From contig NZ_CRPU01000004.1 of the NCBI RefSeq assembly GCF_001096185.1, positions 62,001-126,000 on the forward strand: a DNA stretch of 64,000 bases. Direction: 5' to 3'. Position numbers and translations under genes: made by a program. The notes under the pieces were generated by a model. It made no database searches, was not told the DNA's origin, and saw nothing but the letters and a program-made list of their open reading frames with translations. The stretch comes from Streptococcus pneumoniae. GTDB taxonomy: Bacteria; Bacillota; Bacilli; Lactobacillales; Streptococcaceae. Of this stretch, positions 26,871-38,313 are shown one piece after another (the stretch's first letter is position 1; each line of letters starts with the position of its first letter).

Positions 26871-28049
26871 TCATATCACTAATCGTTCTAAAAATGGTTT
26901 GAGGCAGTTGAGGAGAATTCCTTCTATCCAGCTTTCTTGTGCTGAGGAGAGATGATCTGTCTGGAGACTTTCTTTTAGAAAATCTCGGACTTGTTCTGGT
27001 GTGATCTCAAACTCAAAGGCTTTCATTTTATAGAAAAAGTCGAGCAGATGATCTGACAGATATTCGGTTGAAAATGGCACTTCACCACTTTTTCGATATT
27101 CTAATAAGAGCCTAAAAAATCTAGATTTTTCTTCAGGAAGTTCACGAAAATAGGAATTGAGGAGCCAGGTCTGCTTCTGCTTTCTTTCAATTGGATCCTG
27201 ACTAGCAATTCGTTGGTCTTTTTCCAGCTCTTTTTGGTATTGTTTGGCCTTGATAGCCCGTTCTGTCCGATTTTTACCAAAAAGAATTTTCTCCCACTTG
27301 CGTTCTTCTTGGGTTAGGGTTTCTGTAAAGCCAAAGTAATCTTGATAGGCACGCTCTGCTGGGCCCATGGCTAGAACTAGATTGTCTGCATATTGCTTGG
27401 CGATTTTATCCCTCTTCCTGCGCTCTTTCTCTGCCTGGATACGGAGTTCTTGTTCGTAGTCAATTTTCTCCTTACCTAGCTTGACAAGGTAGAGTTGGTC
27501 ATCTGATTTTCCAAGTAAAAAGGGTTTGATACACTTTTCAAGGACTTCTTCCATCCGAGCCTTCTTCTTGGGCTCTGCCTTGGTCCAACTTCCTCCTTGA
27601 AAGACTTCTAAGAAAAGCTGGTAGTCTTTCTCAGGTGCAAATTGATTGCCACGATTGGGTTTAAAAACACCTTTTTCCCAGAGCCACTTTAGAAGACGTT
27701 CGTCAAAGTCACTTTTATTGACCTTGATTTTTTCCTTTTTCTTAGCTTTTTTGGTCAGATTTTCAACCTTTCTGAGCAGTTTTTCTTCCTCTTCCAGTTG
27801 CTGGTCAAGGGACAATCGATGAAAATGACGAACACAGTCGCTACCAATTGGAAAGAGGCGTTGACCTGTGACACCGTTAAAGAGTTCGTAGGCGTACTTG
27901 ATGGCATTTCCACAGACACAATTGCTACGGCCGATACCGTTAAAAATCAAGGAAACTTCATTCCATTCCTTGGTAGCTTGTTCCCAAGTATCAGCTTTTG
28001 AAGCCTGTAAAACCGCATCATGCAGGGATTTTCTAACTGGAAGTGTCAT
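26871..28049 (-). CDS. Cys-cluster hypothetical protein linked to RexAB
   Basis: A 392-residue soluble protein, third gene of the rexB-rexA transcript and 17 bases after rexA. The N-terminal part has Cys44-x-Cys46 (SNCVCGNAI) and Cys72-x2-His75 (GSDCVRHFH), spacing that suits a zinc ribbon. The IGS-x-C element resembles small zinc motifs in nucleic-acid-binding proteins of mobile elements. The rest is highly charged and helical (about 78-110, 195-230 and 245-300 are rich in Glu/Lys/Arg), probably coiled coil. I do not recognise a named family. Its position suggests a role in processing DNA ends with RexAB, which is inference. Confidence 0.75.
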   Translation of the reverse strand: MTLPVRKSLHDAVLQASKADTWEQATKEWNEVSLIFNGIGRSNCVCGNAIKYAYELFNGVTGQRLFPIGSDCVRHFHRLSLDQQLEEEEKLLRKVENLTKKAKKKEKIKVNKSDFDERLLKWLWEKGVFKPNRGNQFAPEKDYQLFLEVFQGGSWTKAEPKKKARMEEVLEKCIKPFLLGKSDDQLYLVKLGKEKIDYEQELRIQAEKERRKRDKIAKQYADNLVLAMGPAERAYQDYFGFTETLTQEERKWEKILFGKNRTERAIKAKQYQKELEKDQRIASQDPIERKQKQTWLLNSYFRELPEEKSRFFRLLLEYRKSGEVPFSTEYLSDHLLDFFYKMKAFEFEITPEQVRDFLKESLQTDHLSSAQESWIEGILLNCLKPFLERLVI

Positions 28050-28066
28050 GAGGTCTCCTTTCTAGA

Positions 28067-31000
28067 TTATACTTTTACAACTTGAACTTCATCTTTACCG
28101 AGTAAAATCAAGTATTTTTCAATATTTTCAATCGAATAGGCTCGAGATAAAGCCTCTCCGTATAGGGCTAACTGACCACGATAACGGTCTATGAGTTGAC
28201 TTGGTTCGTCATAGCGGTCTGTCTTATAGTCGAACAGAACGATTTTATCCTCGTAAAGTAGATAGCCATCAAGGATACCACGGACAACGAAATCTTCCTG
28301 ACTCTTTTGGTCTCGTTTGAGCATGGAGAAAGGTTGCTCGCGATAAAGATGGTCAGTATTGGTCAGAATTTCCTGACCGAGCGCTGTGTCAAAGAAAGCA
28401 AGAATTTTATCAAGATTGATCTTGTCTCTGACAGCTTGGCTAGTTTGAACTTGTTTGAGAGTTTCTATCAAGCTAGCAAGCGTTGGTCGCTGGCTGAGGT
28501 CAATTCTCTGCATCAGTTCGTGGGTAGCACTACCAATCTCAGCTCCTGTTACCTTTTCTTTGGTTAAAAAATCTGGTAAATCAAAGCTGATTTTCTTGCC
28601 TACTGACTGACCTTGACCAGCAATCTCGACACCTTCCATATCCATAACTGGTTCGTAGAATTTCTTGATTTGACTTGGGGTTTGAACACTAGGAAGTTCA
28701 ATAGCTGCGCGGTGAAGAGTATTATAAACTTCCACTTCTTTCAGCATTTCAAGAGCTTCTTTGATGGTTTCAGACTGACGGTTATCTGCTTGAGAGTTAT
28801 CTTGGAGAGGGCTCTTGTTTTCTAATTCTCCAATGGCTTCTCTAGTCAGCTGATCTTCACCAACAAAACGATAGCTAAAGTTGAGATGATCCTTTGCAAA
28901 CACTTTGCTGATAGCCCAAATCCAATCTTGGAAATTCTTGGCTTGAAGTCTAGTGTTGCTGTTTAGTTTTCCATTTTTAGCTGCTGGGTATTCCTTGGCT
29001 TCCAGCTTTTCGCGAGAACCCTTGCCGACAAGATAGAGCTTTTTCTCAGCCCTCGTCATAGCAACATACAGTAGACGCATTTGCTCAGAATAGCTTGCCA
29101 GCTGTAATTCTTCTTCGTTCTGTCTATAGGTCAGACTAGGAATGGAGAGTTTGATGGTTTTAGGATAGTGATCTTCCACTGCTCCTGTCTCCATTTTGGC
29201 AATATATTTGACACCAAGACCATTCTGACGACTGAGAATGACTTCTGACATAGAGTCTTGCTTGTTAAAGTCTTGATCCATATTAAGGATAAAGACGTAA
29301 GGAAACTCCAGCCCTTTACTCTTGTGAATGGTCATGAGCTCTACTGCATCTTTTGGCGGTGCGACGGCCACGCTTGCCAAATCATGCTGGGCTTCTAGGA
29401 CCTTGTCAATCATGCTAATAAAACGAGATAAGCCCTTGAAATTACTCTTTTCAAACTGGTCAGCACGTAGTGCTAGGGCATAGAGATTGGCCTGTCTAGC
29501 AGGACCATTTGGCAAAGCTCCAACATAATCATAATAAAAGCGGTCGTTATAAATCCTCCAAATCAAGTCATAGAGGGAGTGCGTTTTGGCATACAAGCGC
29601 CAAGAATCCAAGATATCCATGAATTGCTTTAGTTTCTCAGCTAGAGCTGAGTGAATCAAGACTTTTTGACTACTTACCAGTTTTTGAGTATTGATCAGTT
29701 TTTCATAGAGATTTTCTTGGACTTTGTCCTCTGCTTTCTGAAGGGACAAACGTGCTAACTCGTCCTCATCAAAACCAAACATTGGAGACTTCATAAGGGC
29801 AACCAAGGCATAGTCTTGCAGGGGATTGTGAATGACACGAAGGGTGTCTAGCATGACTTGCACTTCTAGAGATTGGAGATAGTTGTTTTGCTCTCCGTCG
29901 GTTTTGACAGGAATCCCGTACTCAGACAGGGCGAGGAGAATCTGGTCATTACGACTACGACTAGAGGTCAAAAGGGCAATTTCTTTAAAGGCAACACCTT
30001 GTTCCTGATGGAGTTTCAGGATCTCCTTGATGACTAAGCGCATCTCACCAGTTAGTTTCGTTTCTGCTTGGCTCTCTTCTTCCTCACCTGTGTCGTCCTT
30101 ATCGTAGAGGAAGAATTCTGCCTTGTTGTCAGGATTTGGAGTCAGTTTGGTATTGGCAAAAACAAGCTGGTGCATGTTATCATAGTTGATTTCGCCAACC
30201 TCTTGGTCCATGAGACGTTCAAAAACATCATTGATTGCTGACAGCACTTCTGAACTACTACGGAAATTTTCCTTGAGGAGAATGAGCTTGCCTTCTTGGG
30301 AATCTTGCGCATAGTGTTGAAATTTTTCATTGAAAATCTGCGGGTCTGCCTGACGGAAACGATAGATAGACTGCTTGATATCTCCCACCATAAAGCGATT
30401 GTAGCCATTAGATAGCAACTCCAGCATCCGTTCTTGAATATGGTTGGTATCCTGATACTCATCGACCATGACTTCGTGGAAGCGCTCCTGATAAGCCTCA
30501 CGGACTTGCGGAAAATTCTCTAAAATCTCAATGGTGTAATGGCTGATATCAGCGAACTCAAAGGCATTTTCCTGGCGTTTGCGTTCACGATAAGCTTCCA
30601 CAAAATCACTCATGAAAGACTGGAAGGTTTTAGCTAGCTCCCAGGTGTCTCCATGATAACGTTCTTGATAGTCGAGAATGGTTATCTGGTCTGACAGTTG
30701 TCCTAATTTAGCAAACTGGGACTTTCTCTCTTCGTTGTAGGCATCCGCCAGGGGCTTCAAATCAGCCTTGCGACTGGAATTTGACAGAGCCCGACCATTT
30801 TTCTCTTTCGAAATTGCGACAACACGCGCAAGCACTGCTTGATAAGCCTGACTATCGGACTCCTGATTCAAGGAGCTAATTTCGTCTAGAATCAACTGAA
30901 CATTTTCTAGATAAGCAGCCTTTGGAAACTCCTTGGCATCATTATCCAGATGATAACGGAAAAAGCTTTCCAAATCCCAAATGGCTTGTTTGATCTGCTC

Positions 31001-31717
31001 AGTCAGTTTTTCTTTTTCACTGGTAAAATCAGCCTTTTCAAAGCCTTTGAGGAAAGATTCACTTAACCATTTCTGAGGATTACTGGTGGATTGGAGGAAG
31101 TCATAGATTTTATAGACTTGCTGGCGCAGCCCTCGTTCATCTTTTCCACGTCCAGCAAAGTTTTTCAGCAAATGACTAAACTTTTCTTTCTGTTTACCTT
31201 GATAATGGGCTTCAAAGACCTCATGGAAGACTTCGTTTTTTAGAAGAAGTTGCTCGCTTTGGTTTTGTAACATACGGAAATTAGGTGCAATATCAAGCAG
31301 ATAGCCATGTTTACCAAGGAATTTTTGTGTAAAAGAGTCCATGGTACCAATAGCTGCGTTGGGTAGGTCTGCCAACTGGCGACCCAAGTGTTGTTTGAGG
31401 TCAACATCACTACTCTCTTGGATTTTCTTGCTGATTTTTTTCTCCAAACGTTCTTTAAGTTCAGTCGCAGCCTTGACGGTAAAGGTTGAGATAAAGAGTT
31501 GAGAAATTTCGACACCACGCGCCAATTGATCCAGAATACGCTCTGCCATAACAAAGGTTTTTCCAGAACCAGCCGACGCTGAGACAAGGATATTTTGACC
31601 AGAAGTGTAGATAGCTTCTATTTGCTCGGCAGTTTTCTTTTGTTCCTTGCTCGAGTGCGATTCTGCTTCTTGCAATTTTTGAATTTCCTCCTCAGTTAAA
31701 AAGGGAATAGGCTTCAT
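28067..31717 (-). CDS. rexA: ATP-dependent helicase/nuclease subunit RexA (AddA)
   Basis: A 1216-residue UvrD-like helicase with C-terminal RecB-type nuclease, the motor of the RexAB double-strand-break repair enzyme that feeds RecA. The Walker A is SASAGSGKT (46-54), the Walker B region VDEYQDTN, and helicase motifs [28 protein letters not shown] and [14 protein letters not shown] are present. The nuclease motif is [12 protein letters not shown] near the C-terminus. Its ATG overlaps the rexB stop by 4 bases. All motifs are intact. Confidence 0.96.
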   Translation of the reverse strand: MKPIPFLTEEEIQKLQEAESHSSKEQKKTAEQIEAIYTSGQNILVSASAGSGKTFVMAERILDQLARGVEISQLFISTFTVKAATELKERLEKKISKKIQESSDVDLKQHLGRQLADLPNAAIGTMDSFTQKFLGKHGYLLDIAPNFRMLQNQSEQLLLKNEVFHEVFEAHYQGKQKEKFSHLLKNFAGRGKDERGLRQQVYKIYDFLQSTSNPQKWLSESFLKGFEKADFTSEKEKLTEQIKQAIWDLESFFRYHLDNDAKEFPKAAYLENVQLILDEISSLNQESDSQAYQAVLARVVAISKEKNGRALSNSSRKADLKPLADAYNEERKSQFAKLGQLSDQITILDYQERYHGDTWELAKTFQSFMSDFVEAYRERKRQENAFEFADISHYTIEILENFPQVREAYQERFHEVMVDEYQDTNHIQERMLELLSNGYNRFMVGDIKQSIYRFRQADPQIFNEKFQHYAQDSQEGKLILLKENFRSSSEVLSAINDVFERLMDQEVGEINYDNMHQLVFANTKLTPNPDNKAEFFLYDKDDTGEEEESQAETKLTGEMRLVIKEILKLHQEQGVAFKEIALLTSSRSRNDQILLALSEYGIPVKTDGEQNNYLQSLEVQVMLDTLRVIHNPLQDYALVALMKSPMFGFDEDELARLSLQKAEDKVQENLYEKLINTQKLVSSQKVLIHSALAEKLKQFMDILDSWRLYAKTHSLYDLIWRIYNDRFYYDYVGALPNGPARQANLYALALRADQFEKSNFKGLSRFISMIDKVLEAQHDLASVAVAPPKDAVELMTIHKSKGLEFPYVFILNMDQDFNKQDSMSEVILSRQNGLGVKYIAKMETGAVEDHYPKTIKLSIPSLTYRQNEEELQLASYSEQMRLLYVAMTRAEKKLYLVGKGSREKLEAKEYPAAKNGKLNSNTRLQAKNFQDWIWAISKVFAKDHLNFSYRFVGEDQLTREAIGELENKSPLQDNSQADNRQSETIKEALEMLKEVEVYNTLHRAAIELPSVQTPSQIKKFYEPVMDMEGVEIAGQGQSVGKKISFDLPDFLTKEKVTGAEIGSATHELMQRIDLSQRPTLASLIETLKQVQTSQAVRDKINLDKILAFFDTALGQEILTNTDHLYREQPFSMLKRDQKSQEDFVVRGILDGYLLYEDKIVLFDYKTDRYDEPSQLIDRYRGQLALYGEALSRAYSIENIEKYLILLGKDEVQVVKV

Positions 31718-34700
31718 CGATTCAACTCCTCTCTTATTTTTTCAAACCAAGCTTGCTTGAGTTTTTCTCCAACCAGACGCTTGCTGTCAGCCAAGTCCAA
31801 CTTTTCTAGGAAACGGGCTTGACCCAAGTGATAATTGGCTTCAAATCCTGTGATGGCTTGATGTTGCTGAACGTATGGTGCAATGCTTCTACCATTTTCA
31901 GTATAAGGATTGATGGCGAACTGGCCTGCTAAAATCTTCTCAGCTGCTTTCTTGTAAAGATAGGCATTGTAGTCCAGTAGGAGCTGGAATTCCTCATCCG
32001 TCAGCTGATTAGCCTTGTTTTTATTGTAAAATTCACCCAAATGACTGCTTTCTTTTTCTAAAAAGAGCCCTTGGTATTTCATTGACTTGCTAGCTTCTAC
32101 TATTGCACCTGCCAGACTTTTAACGACCATCAGAGATTGGACAGGCTCAGCCATTTCCAAGTACATGGCACCAAAAAAGTTCTGCTCCCCTTCCTTTTTA
32201 AGGGCAGCTAAATAGGTTGGCAGTTGGGAATTAAGCCCATTAAAGAAATGAGGAAACTGGAACTGAGTTAGACTAGATTTGTAGTCTACTACTCCTATCG
32301 CCCCATCAGCTTTCAATCGGTCAATGCGGTCAACTTTACCTCGTACAAAGACACTGCGTCCATTGTCCAATTGAATAAAGGCCTGCTCTTTCCCACCGAA
32401 ATTTGCTTCCTCTTTAATGGTTTCGATGGCTGGATTGTGTCTGAGAATATGTCCAGTCGTCCGCGCCACATCAAGCAGAACTTCCTTGGTAAACTGGGCT
32501 TCCAAACTTTCCTGATAAATGGCTTCAAATTCGCGTTCTTGACTGGTTTCTTGGATAGCTTGTTCTAGACGGAGGTCAAAGGAATCTTCGTCAGGCAACT
32601 GCAAGGCACGTTCAAAAATGCGGTGCAAGAAATTTCCGTGACTACGGGCATCAGGATGCAAACGTAATTCCTCCTGCAAACCTAAAACATAACGGAGGAA
32701 ATAACTGTATTCATTGCGGTAAAACTCCGTCAAACCAGAGGTAGACAGGTAAAACTCCTGATCAGTAGGATAGAGAGCTTGTAAGGTATCTTTGGTCAAC
32801 TGCTTACTGCTTGGACTGGTTGGGATGGCAGGATTTTCCAGACCCTGCTGGTCTAGTTTTTTACCCATGACACGCGCCAGAACCTTGACAAAGGTCAAAT
32901 CTTGCTCCCTATCATTCCTCTCGCCCTGCTGGTGATAGGCAACCAGGCTAGACAAAAGACTGTGATAGGACCCCATATCCTCCATAGACAGCCCTTTGTG
33001 ATTTATCCTCCTCTCTCTCCGACTAAATCCAAAATAGACCAGCTCTTGAAGATAGGCTGACTCCTTGCTTTCACTTTCATTAAAAAGGCTTGGAGCCGAC
33101 AAGACCAACTGCTTACGAGCAGAATTGACCAAGGAAAGCATAGTATAGCGATTTTTCTTGAGATTTTCACTGCTGGCAATCAGCAATTGAGCGCCTTCTT
33201 CGGTCGCTTGGTTTAAGCTTTGTCTTTCTTCGTCTGTCAAAAGACTGGTATTTTGCGTGATTTTTGGTAAATTGTCCTGAGTCAGACCAATAGCATAGAC
33301 AAAGTCAGCTGTCAAAGGCGCAATCAAATCGTAACTCTGCACCAGAACAGTGTCCACTGTCGCTGGAATGGTACGATACTGAGATAGGCTCATTCCAGAA
33401 TGAAGCAAGGCCAAGAAATCCTCCAGACTAACTTGTGAACCAGTAAAAACGGTCGCAAATTGTTCTAAAACATGACAGAAAACCTTCCAAACTTCGGCCT
33501 GTCTTTCCTGTTCAAGAGTTTCCATAGTAGCTGTCAAATCTTGTAACTGCTTGGTCACAGCTCCTTCTTTTAGAAAAGAGTTCCACTTTTGCAAGAGATT
33601 TTCAGCCTTCTGTTTTCGGCTAGCAAAAAGAGTCTCAAGAGGTGTTAAAATACGCAGACGAAGAGCATTTAAACGCTCTAAATCAAATTTTCCGTGGTGG
33701 GATTTGGTGAAGGTTTGCTGAAAGGCTGGCAAGCCATTGATACCAAGATAACGGATATATTGCTCAAATGCATCAATATCAGATTGACTAAGGTCGCTAT
33801 ACAAACCTGTTCTAAGAAGGTTTATCAAATCCTCCTGACGGAAACGATAGCGTTTTAAAGCCAAAATAGACTCGACAAACTGTGTCAAGGGGTGGTGCGC
33901 CATGGATTCGCTTTTGCCTAGATAGAAAGGAATTTGATACTGGTCAAAAATTGTTTTTAGAGATAATCGATAAGACGCTACATCCCCCAATAGAATACGA
34001 AAATGCTTGTAACTCAGGTCTGAGTTCTCATGTAATTTCTGACGAATGCTGCGGGCTACTAACTCCAACTCCTCCTTTTGTGTCAAACAAGACCAGATTT
34101 GTAAGTTTTCACAGTCCTCATCATCTACATCCAAGGTGAATTCTGAAAAGTCATAAGAAGACTCCAATAAACGAGAGGCCTTGTCAAAACTATCCATCTT
34201 CTCATGAGTTTGAGAATAATCCTGAGCAGGTGTTTGGTATTTAGAGGCTAGATGATGGAGAAACTCCACACTGGCTTGATAGAGATTGCCTTCAGCGAAT
34301 GGACTGGTATAGGATTTCTTACTAGCATAAGCCCCAATGACAACCTCAACACCCTTGCCATGAAGTAGGTCCACAATCCGCTCTTCCTCAGCAGAAAAAC
34401 GAGTAAATCCATCAATAACCAAGGCGATTTGAGTAAAATCACTACTAACTTTGTCATTCTCAATAGCCTCAATCAAATGGGATAACTGACTTCCCTGAGC
34501 TAACTGCCCTTGGTTAAGATAGGCCGTTACTTTCTCAAAAATCAAGAGTAAATCTGCCCTCTTGTCCTCATCCGTCAAACTCTCCAAGTCCAAAAAACTC
34601 ATCTGAGCTTTGGTCATCTCGTGGTAAAGCTCAATCAACTGCTGGATAAATTGAGGATCCTGCTTGATAGCTCCATAAACACGTAAATCCTTAGGATTAA

Positions 34701-34989
34701 GTTCGGCAAGACATTTGTAAAAGGCCATCCCAAGACCAATATCATCAAGACTAGTCTTGGCAGGCAAATCATTCAAAACAAGATAACGAGCCATCTGAGC
34801 AAAGCGCGTGACGGTAATCGCAAAAGAAGCCTGCTGGGACAAGCATTCCAGCACGGCGCGTTCCTTTTCAAAAGAAAGAGAGTTAGGAGCGATATAGAAG
34901 ACTCGCTTGCCAGCAGCAACTAGCTCTTCTGCTTCTCTAGTTAGAACCTCGGTCAAAGAAGTCCGAATATCAGTATAAAGTAATTTCAT
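31714..34989 (-). CDS. rexB: ATP-dependent nuclease subunit RexB (AddB)
   Basis: A 1091-residue partner of RexA (start [16 protein letters not shown]). An in-frame ATG eight codons earlier (35013) lies only 8 bases after a TATAAT box, so a transcript could barely include it; I prefer 34989, which has a GAGG site 5 bases away. The N-terminal half is a decayed helicase without a Walker A motif. The C-terminal nuclease has GKVDRIDR and GVVDYKSS. No cysteines occur in the C-terminal third, so the iron-sulfur cluster of Bacillus AddB appears to be absent, as is usual for RexB. Confidence 0.94.
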   Translation of the reverse strand: MKLLYTDIRTSLTEVLTREAEELVAAGKRVFYIAPNSLSFEKERAVLECLSQQASFAITVTRFAQMARYLVLNDLPAKTSLDDIGLGMAFYKCLAELNPKDLRVYGAIKQDPQFIQQLIELYHEMTKAQMSFLDLESLTDEDKRADLLLIFEKVTAYLNQGQLAQGSQLSHLIEAIENDKVSSDFTQIALVIDGFTRFSAEEERIVDLLHGKGVEVVIGAYASKKSYTSPFAEGNLYQASVEFLHHLASKYQTPAQDYSQTHEKMDSFDKASRLLESSYDFSEFTLDVDDEDCENLQIWSCLTQKEELELVARSIRQKLHENSDLSYKHFRILLGDVASYRLSLKTIFDQYQIPFYLGKSESMAHHPLTQFVESILALKRYRFRQEDLINLLRTGLYSDLSQSDIDAFEQYIRYLGINGLPAFQQTFTKSHHGKFDLERLNALRLRILTPLETLFASRKQKAENLLQKWNSFLKEGAVTKQLQDLTATMETLEQERQAEVWKVFCHVLEQFATVFTGSQVSLEDFLALLHSGMSLSQYRTIPATVDTVLVQSYDLIAPLTADFVYAIGLTQDNLPKITQNTSLLTDEERQSLNQATEEGAQLLIASSENLKKNRYTMLSLVNSARKQLVLSAPSLFNESESKESAYLQELVYFGFSRRERRINHKGLSMEDMGSYHSLLSSLVAYHQQGERNDREQDLTFVKVLARVMGKKLDQQGLENPAIPTSPSSKQLTKDTLQALYPTDQEFYLSTSGLTEFYRNEYSYFLRYVLGLQEELRLHPDARSHGNFLHRIFERALQLPDEDSFDLRLEQAIQETSQEREFEAIYQESLEAQFTKEVLLDVARTTGHILRHNPAIETIKEEANFGGKEQAFIQLDNGRSVFVRGKVDRIDRLKADGAIGVVDYKSSLTQFQFPHFFNGLNSQLPTYLAALKKEGEQNFFGAMYLEMAEPVQSLMVVKSLAGAIVEASKSMKYQGLFLEKESSHLGEFYNKNKANQLTDEEFQLLLDYNAYLYKKAAEKILAGQFAINPYTENGRSIAPYVQQHQAITGFEANYHLGQARFLEKLDLADSKRLVGEKLKQAWFEKIREELNR

Positions 34990-35021
34990 CTCTGCCTCGT
35001 TGGAATTTTTCATTACCTTTT

Positions 35022-35030
35022 ATTATACCA
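35022..35030 (-). promoter_or_regulatory. rexB promoter
   Basis: An extended -10 TGG-TATAAT on the minus strand (hexamer 35027-35022). The predicted transcript start near 35014 leaves either a leaderless ATG at 35013 or a 25-base leader to the preferred start at 34989. Confidence 0.6.
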
Positions 35031-35159
35031 TGATTAGCCTCGTAAATCTGTTAAAATATTTAGGCCATCCTTTCTTTTATTCATCATCTGCTAAATATTA
35101 AATACTTAGCTTTACTTGTATATAGAATAAATCTGCCTACTGAAAATCACATAATAAAA

Positions 35160-35181
35160 AAAGCCTCGGTAACAAGGCTTT
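35160..35181 (-). terminator. Terminator of the lipid kinase gene
   Basis: AAAGCCT (35160-35166) / AGGCTTT (35175-35181), 8-base loop, inside an A run giving a T tail on the minus strand. Confidence 0.8.
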
Positions 35182-35186
35182 GAGTT

Positions 35187-36074
35187 TTATGATTGTTTCT
35201 TAGGTACGGAATACACTTCAATGTGTTGTCCTAGTACCTTGATGTCGACTGGTAGATTATCTGATTTATCGCCATCAACATCGGACTCTAATTCGATATC
35301 AGAAGAAATTTTAATAGTACGCGCTTTTATATATTCAATATTTTCATTCTCTACAAGATCTCCTTTTAACAAATCCGGAATTAAAGATAATTTAGAGAAT
35401 ATAGAAGCATCTTTCAAAATTAGAATATTTGCATATCCATCCTTGTTTTCTTCAAAGATTTTTTTATCGGCAAAATAATTTGTTAGAAGTACTAAAACAT
35501 GACTTGCTTCCCCAAGGTAATTTCCATTTTCAGTTTCGACTTTAATGTTAAAGACTTGATCTGTCATGACAGACTTCATGGTATTAACTGCATAAGCCAA
35601 GATACCAAATTTCGTTTTATCTTCAATTTCAACATTATGAATGGCTTCAGGGAGAGACCCGATACTAAAGATATATCCAAAATAGTGACCATTTGCTTTT
35701 CCGATATCAATCTTATCGGTTAAATTGAAATCCAGCTCTTCAATAGCTCCGTCAATATCTTGATTGATTTCTAAAAGTTTTGTAATAAGGTTACCAGTAC
35801 CACCTGGTATAATTCCCAGTTTAGGAATATAGTCCCTTTCAGCAATCCCTGAAATAACTTCATTGACTGTACCATCTCCACCAAAAACTAGAATTGATTC
35901 ATATCTTTCTCTAGCAGCTTCTTCTGCGAAATTTGTAGCATCTTTGGCTTTTTGAGTAATTTTAGTTTCCACATCATCAAAATACTCTCTTGCTTTATTC
36001 TCCAGCTTCTCTTTGTAATCTAAAGCTTTTTCTCCTCCAGAAGTTGGATTGATAATTAGCATTATTTTTTTCAC
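35187..36074 (-). CDS. Diacylglycerol kinase-type lipid kinase (YegS/DgkB family)
   Basis: A 295-residue cytoplasmic lipid kinase with the DAGK catalytic domain. I start it at GTG 36074 (VKKIMLIINPTSGG) because AAGGAG lies 10 bases upstream; the longer ATG reading runs into a BOX element. The nucleotide loop is FGGDGTVNEV (GGDGT 65-69) and GGTGN lies at 91-95, both diagnostic. Members recycle diacylglycerol to phosphatidic acid or phosphorylate related lipids; which one cannot be told here. It is transcribed alone. Confidence 0.88.
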   Translation of the reverse strand: MKKIMLIINPTSGGEKALDYKEKLENKAREYFDDVETKITQKAKDATNFAEEAARERYESILVFGGDGTVNEVISGIAERDYIPKLGIIPGGTGNLITKLLEINQDIDGAIEELDFNLTDKIDIGKANGHYFGYIFSIGSLPEAIHNVEIEDKTKFGILAYAVNTMKSVMTDQVFNIKVETENGNYLGEASHVLVLLTNYFADKKIFEENKDGYANILILKDASIFSKLSLIPDLLKGDLVENENIEYIKARTIKISSDIELESDVDGDKSDNLPVDIKVLGQHIEVYSVPKKQS

Positions 36075-36109
36075 TCTGTATTTTCTCCTTAAAATTGAAA
36101 TAGAAAGGT

Positions 36110-36225
36110 TATTCTCGATGAAAATCAAAGCGTAAACTAGGGAACTAGCCGTAGGCTACTCACGACACTGTTTTGAGTCTGTATATTAGCCTGACGTGGT
36201 TTAAAAAGATTTTCTAAGAGTATTA
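36110..36225. repeat. Degenerate BOX element
   Basis: Contains a boxC-like end (GATGAAAATCAAAG, then ACTAG-GA-ACTAGCC), a central ACTGTTTTGAG block and a boxA-like end (CTGACGTGGTTTAAA, AGATTTTCTAAGAGTATTA). The order is boxC-boxB-boxA in plus orientation, as in pneumococcal BOX repeats. It directly precedes the lipid kinase gene. Confidence 0.7.
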
Positions 36226-36610
36226 ACCTGATGACACATGATATTTGCGTATATTGCTATTATACAATGAAATGTTAAAAAATAGAAATAAATTGCTTTT
36301 AATATCGGTTTTTATCTCATATTAAAAAATGATCTATTTTTTACTAGTAGGTTGTTCTTAATCATCCAAACTAGTCTCTCTCCTCCCCACGATGGAATAT
36401 AGTTCGTAGATATAATTGCTATTTTCTAGTTCCGGATAAAGATAAAACTCACTTGAAAGAGGATTTTTCCCATATATAAATCAGTCTTTGTCTGACTAGC
36501 TACTAGCAGATAGACGAGTTAATGTTCATTGTCTACTAATCTGAAAATGAAAATACTTCAAAAGTCAGTTCAGCTAAGGATGGAAAAACTCAATTTTTAA
36601 GAGAATATGA

Positions 36611-36772
36611 AATAATACTCAATCAAAATCAAATAGCAAACTAGAAAGATAGCCACAGCTTGCTTAAAGCAGGACTTTGAGGTTACAGATCAAACTAACG
36701 CGGTCAGTTCAAGACACTGTTTTGAATTTGTAGATTAGACTGACACGGTTTGAAGAGATTTTCGAAGAAGAT
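36611..36772. repeat. BOX element with duplicated boxB
   Basis: boxC-like AATACTCAATCAAAATC-AAA at the left, GACTTTGAGGTTACAGAT and GACACTGTTTTGAATTTG as two boxB-like segments, and boxA-like GACACGGTTTGAAGAGA-TTTTCGAAGA at the right. It is better preserved than the copy at 36110. Confidence 0.75.
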
Positions 36773-36792
36773 GAATATCTCTATAATAAAAG

Positions 36793-36829
36793 GCATCTTA
36801 TCAAGTGTTTGGAGTACTTGATAAAATGC
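36793..36829 (-). terminator. Terminator of the YkvI-like gene
   Basis: A 14-base stem, GCATCTTATCAAGT (36793-36806) / ACTTGATAAAATGC (36816-36829), with one mismatch. It lies 42 bases after the stop with a T-rich minus-strand tail. Confidence 0.65.
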
Positions 36830-36871
36830 ACTTTCCTGTTTGTTAAGATTTTTCTCCAACTTTATTATCAT

Positions 36872-38137
36872 TTAAGATAAGACATTTTCATTATGCTCTG
36901 CATTATCATCAACAAACTGTTCTTTCACCAAATCCTTGATATCACTTTTGATACTTTTAGTATCTATAATAGAATCTTCACCGAGTTGGTGAAATGTCGC
37001 TTTATCTCTAATAGTATATTCTTGTTCATCGTCATATTTTTTGGTTATCAATCGAATCATCTTTCGTCTTAAAGATTTTTCCCCTTTGATGTTTCCTCTT
37101 TCTTTTATCCATGCCACTGCTAAAATGACCAGCATTAGACAACCGACATAACCTAAAAGAGGGTACATAATGGAGACTAATTCTTTAAATCCCATAAAAG
37201 ATAAACCATATCCTATAGCGACCGTAGCGATTAGAATAGGGTAAAAGCGCTTAGGTTTGTTTGAAGAGAAACGTTTTGCCAAGGCATAAAATAAACTGAA
37301 AGCTGTATTAAAAATGAGTCCAAAAATAATTAGAGCATACAGCAAAGAAAATAGAGGATGAATCTGCTCCGCAATTGTTAACATAGGAATATCAACAGTT
37401 GAAACAAGTTTTATATTGGCGTATAAAATACCAGTTGCTACGGTAATAATCAAACTAACTACAAGTCCACCTAAGAGACCACTTTTTTCCGCAACACCAA
37501 TTCTCATGACAGAACCTCCTAAGACAAATGCCATGGATACACCAGTCATAACAGTTAGTGCGAAATAATTTAGTAAAGAAACCCATACATTGGGCATAGG
37601 GGAAGAAAGTGTAGCTGTGATTGCTTCTAACTCTTCAAAATCAAAACTTTTCCCTACGAACGTATGGACTGCCATAATGATAATCATGATAAAGACCAAA
37701 GGAGTAAATATCCCAAGAACGCTGGTAATCTTTTCAAAATTAAGAAAACTGACAATAATGACCAAGATAGCACAAATCAATCCTCCCAACCAAAATGGCA
37801 AACCAAATTGTTGGTTAAGGTTTGAACCAGCCCCAGCAATCATAACAAAACCAATTACAAAGCAGGAAACAATTAAAGCAAAATCAAGAATCTTATTAGT
37901 AATAGGCCCCGCAATTTGGGAAAGAACTTCAAAATGATCATTTGAACGGAAATAGCTTCCTAAGGTAATGATAATTTTACCAAAAATAATACTTATGATT
38001 CCAAGAACAATCGTTCCAATGATACCCCATTTACCAAAACTAACAAAGTATTGCATTAAATCTTGGCCTGAAGATAATCCAGCACCAATAACAACACCGA
38101 CATAAGCTAATGCTATATTTAAAATACGTTTTAACAC
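36872..38137 (-). CDS. YkvI-like membrane transporter of unknown substrate
   Basis: A 421-residue integral membrane protein resembling the YkvI family, which has a LeuT/APC-like fold. About ten hydrophobic segments span residues 5-345, starting with IALAYVGVVIGAGLSSGQ, where the broken first helix (GAGLSSGQ) is typical of such transporters. The last 75 residues are hydrophilic and charged, probably a cytoplasmic tail. The start codon is GTG 38137 behind TAGGAGAA, with an excellent promoter upstream. The substrate is unknown. Confidence 0.75.
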   Translation of the reverse strand: MLKRILNIALAYVGVVIGAGLSSGQDLMQYFVSFGKWGIIGTIVLGIISIIFGKIIITLGSYFRSNDHFEVLSQIAGPITNKILDFALIVSCFVIGFVMIAGAGSNLNQQFGLPFWLGGLICAILVIIVSFLNFEKITSVLGIFTPLVFIMIIIMAVHTFVGKSFDFEELEAITATLSSPMPNVWVSLLNYFALTVMTGVSMAFVLGGSVMRIGVAEKSGLLGGLVVSLIITVATGILYANIKLVSTVDIPMLTIAEQIHPLFSLLYALIIFGLIFNTAFSLFYALAKRFSSNKPKRFYPILIATVAIGYGLSFMGFKELVSIMYPLLGYVGCLMLVILAVAWIKERGNIKGEKSLRRKMIRLITKKYDDEQEYTIRDKATFHQLGEDSIIDTKSIKSDIKDLVKEQFVDDNAEHNENVLS

Positions 38138-38182
38138 TATTTTCTCCTAACCGTTATCACTACAATCAATGACTGTCTATTT

Positions 38183-38211
38183 AGTATACTATTTTCTTAT
38201 ATTATTGTCAA
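38183..38211 (-). promoter_or_regulatory. Strong promoter of the YkvI-like gene
   Basis: On the minus strand a perfect TTGACA (38211-38206), a 17-base spacer and TATACT (38188-38183), 46 bases before the GTG start. Confidence 0.85.
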
Positions 38212-38313
38212 AAATATAGGTATTAGAACCATGTACATAGAAATATTTATACACGATATAACAAGACAACACAAGGACTAGTCAGCTACTAATTAAAATT
38301 CTATGGTAATCAG

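Larger units (their letters stand above)
36129..36871. other. BOX-containing intergenic region
   Basis: About 740 bases with two BOX elements (36110-36225 and 36611-36772), a terminator (36793-36829) and roughly 380 AT-rich bases between the BOX copies in which I find no gene. Confidence 0.6.
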
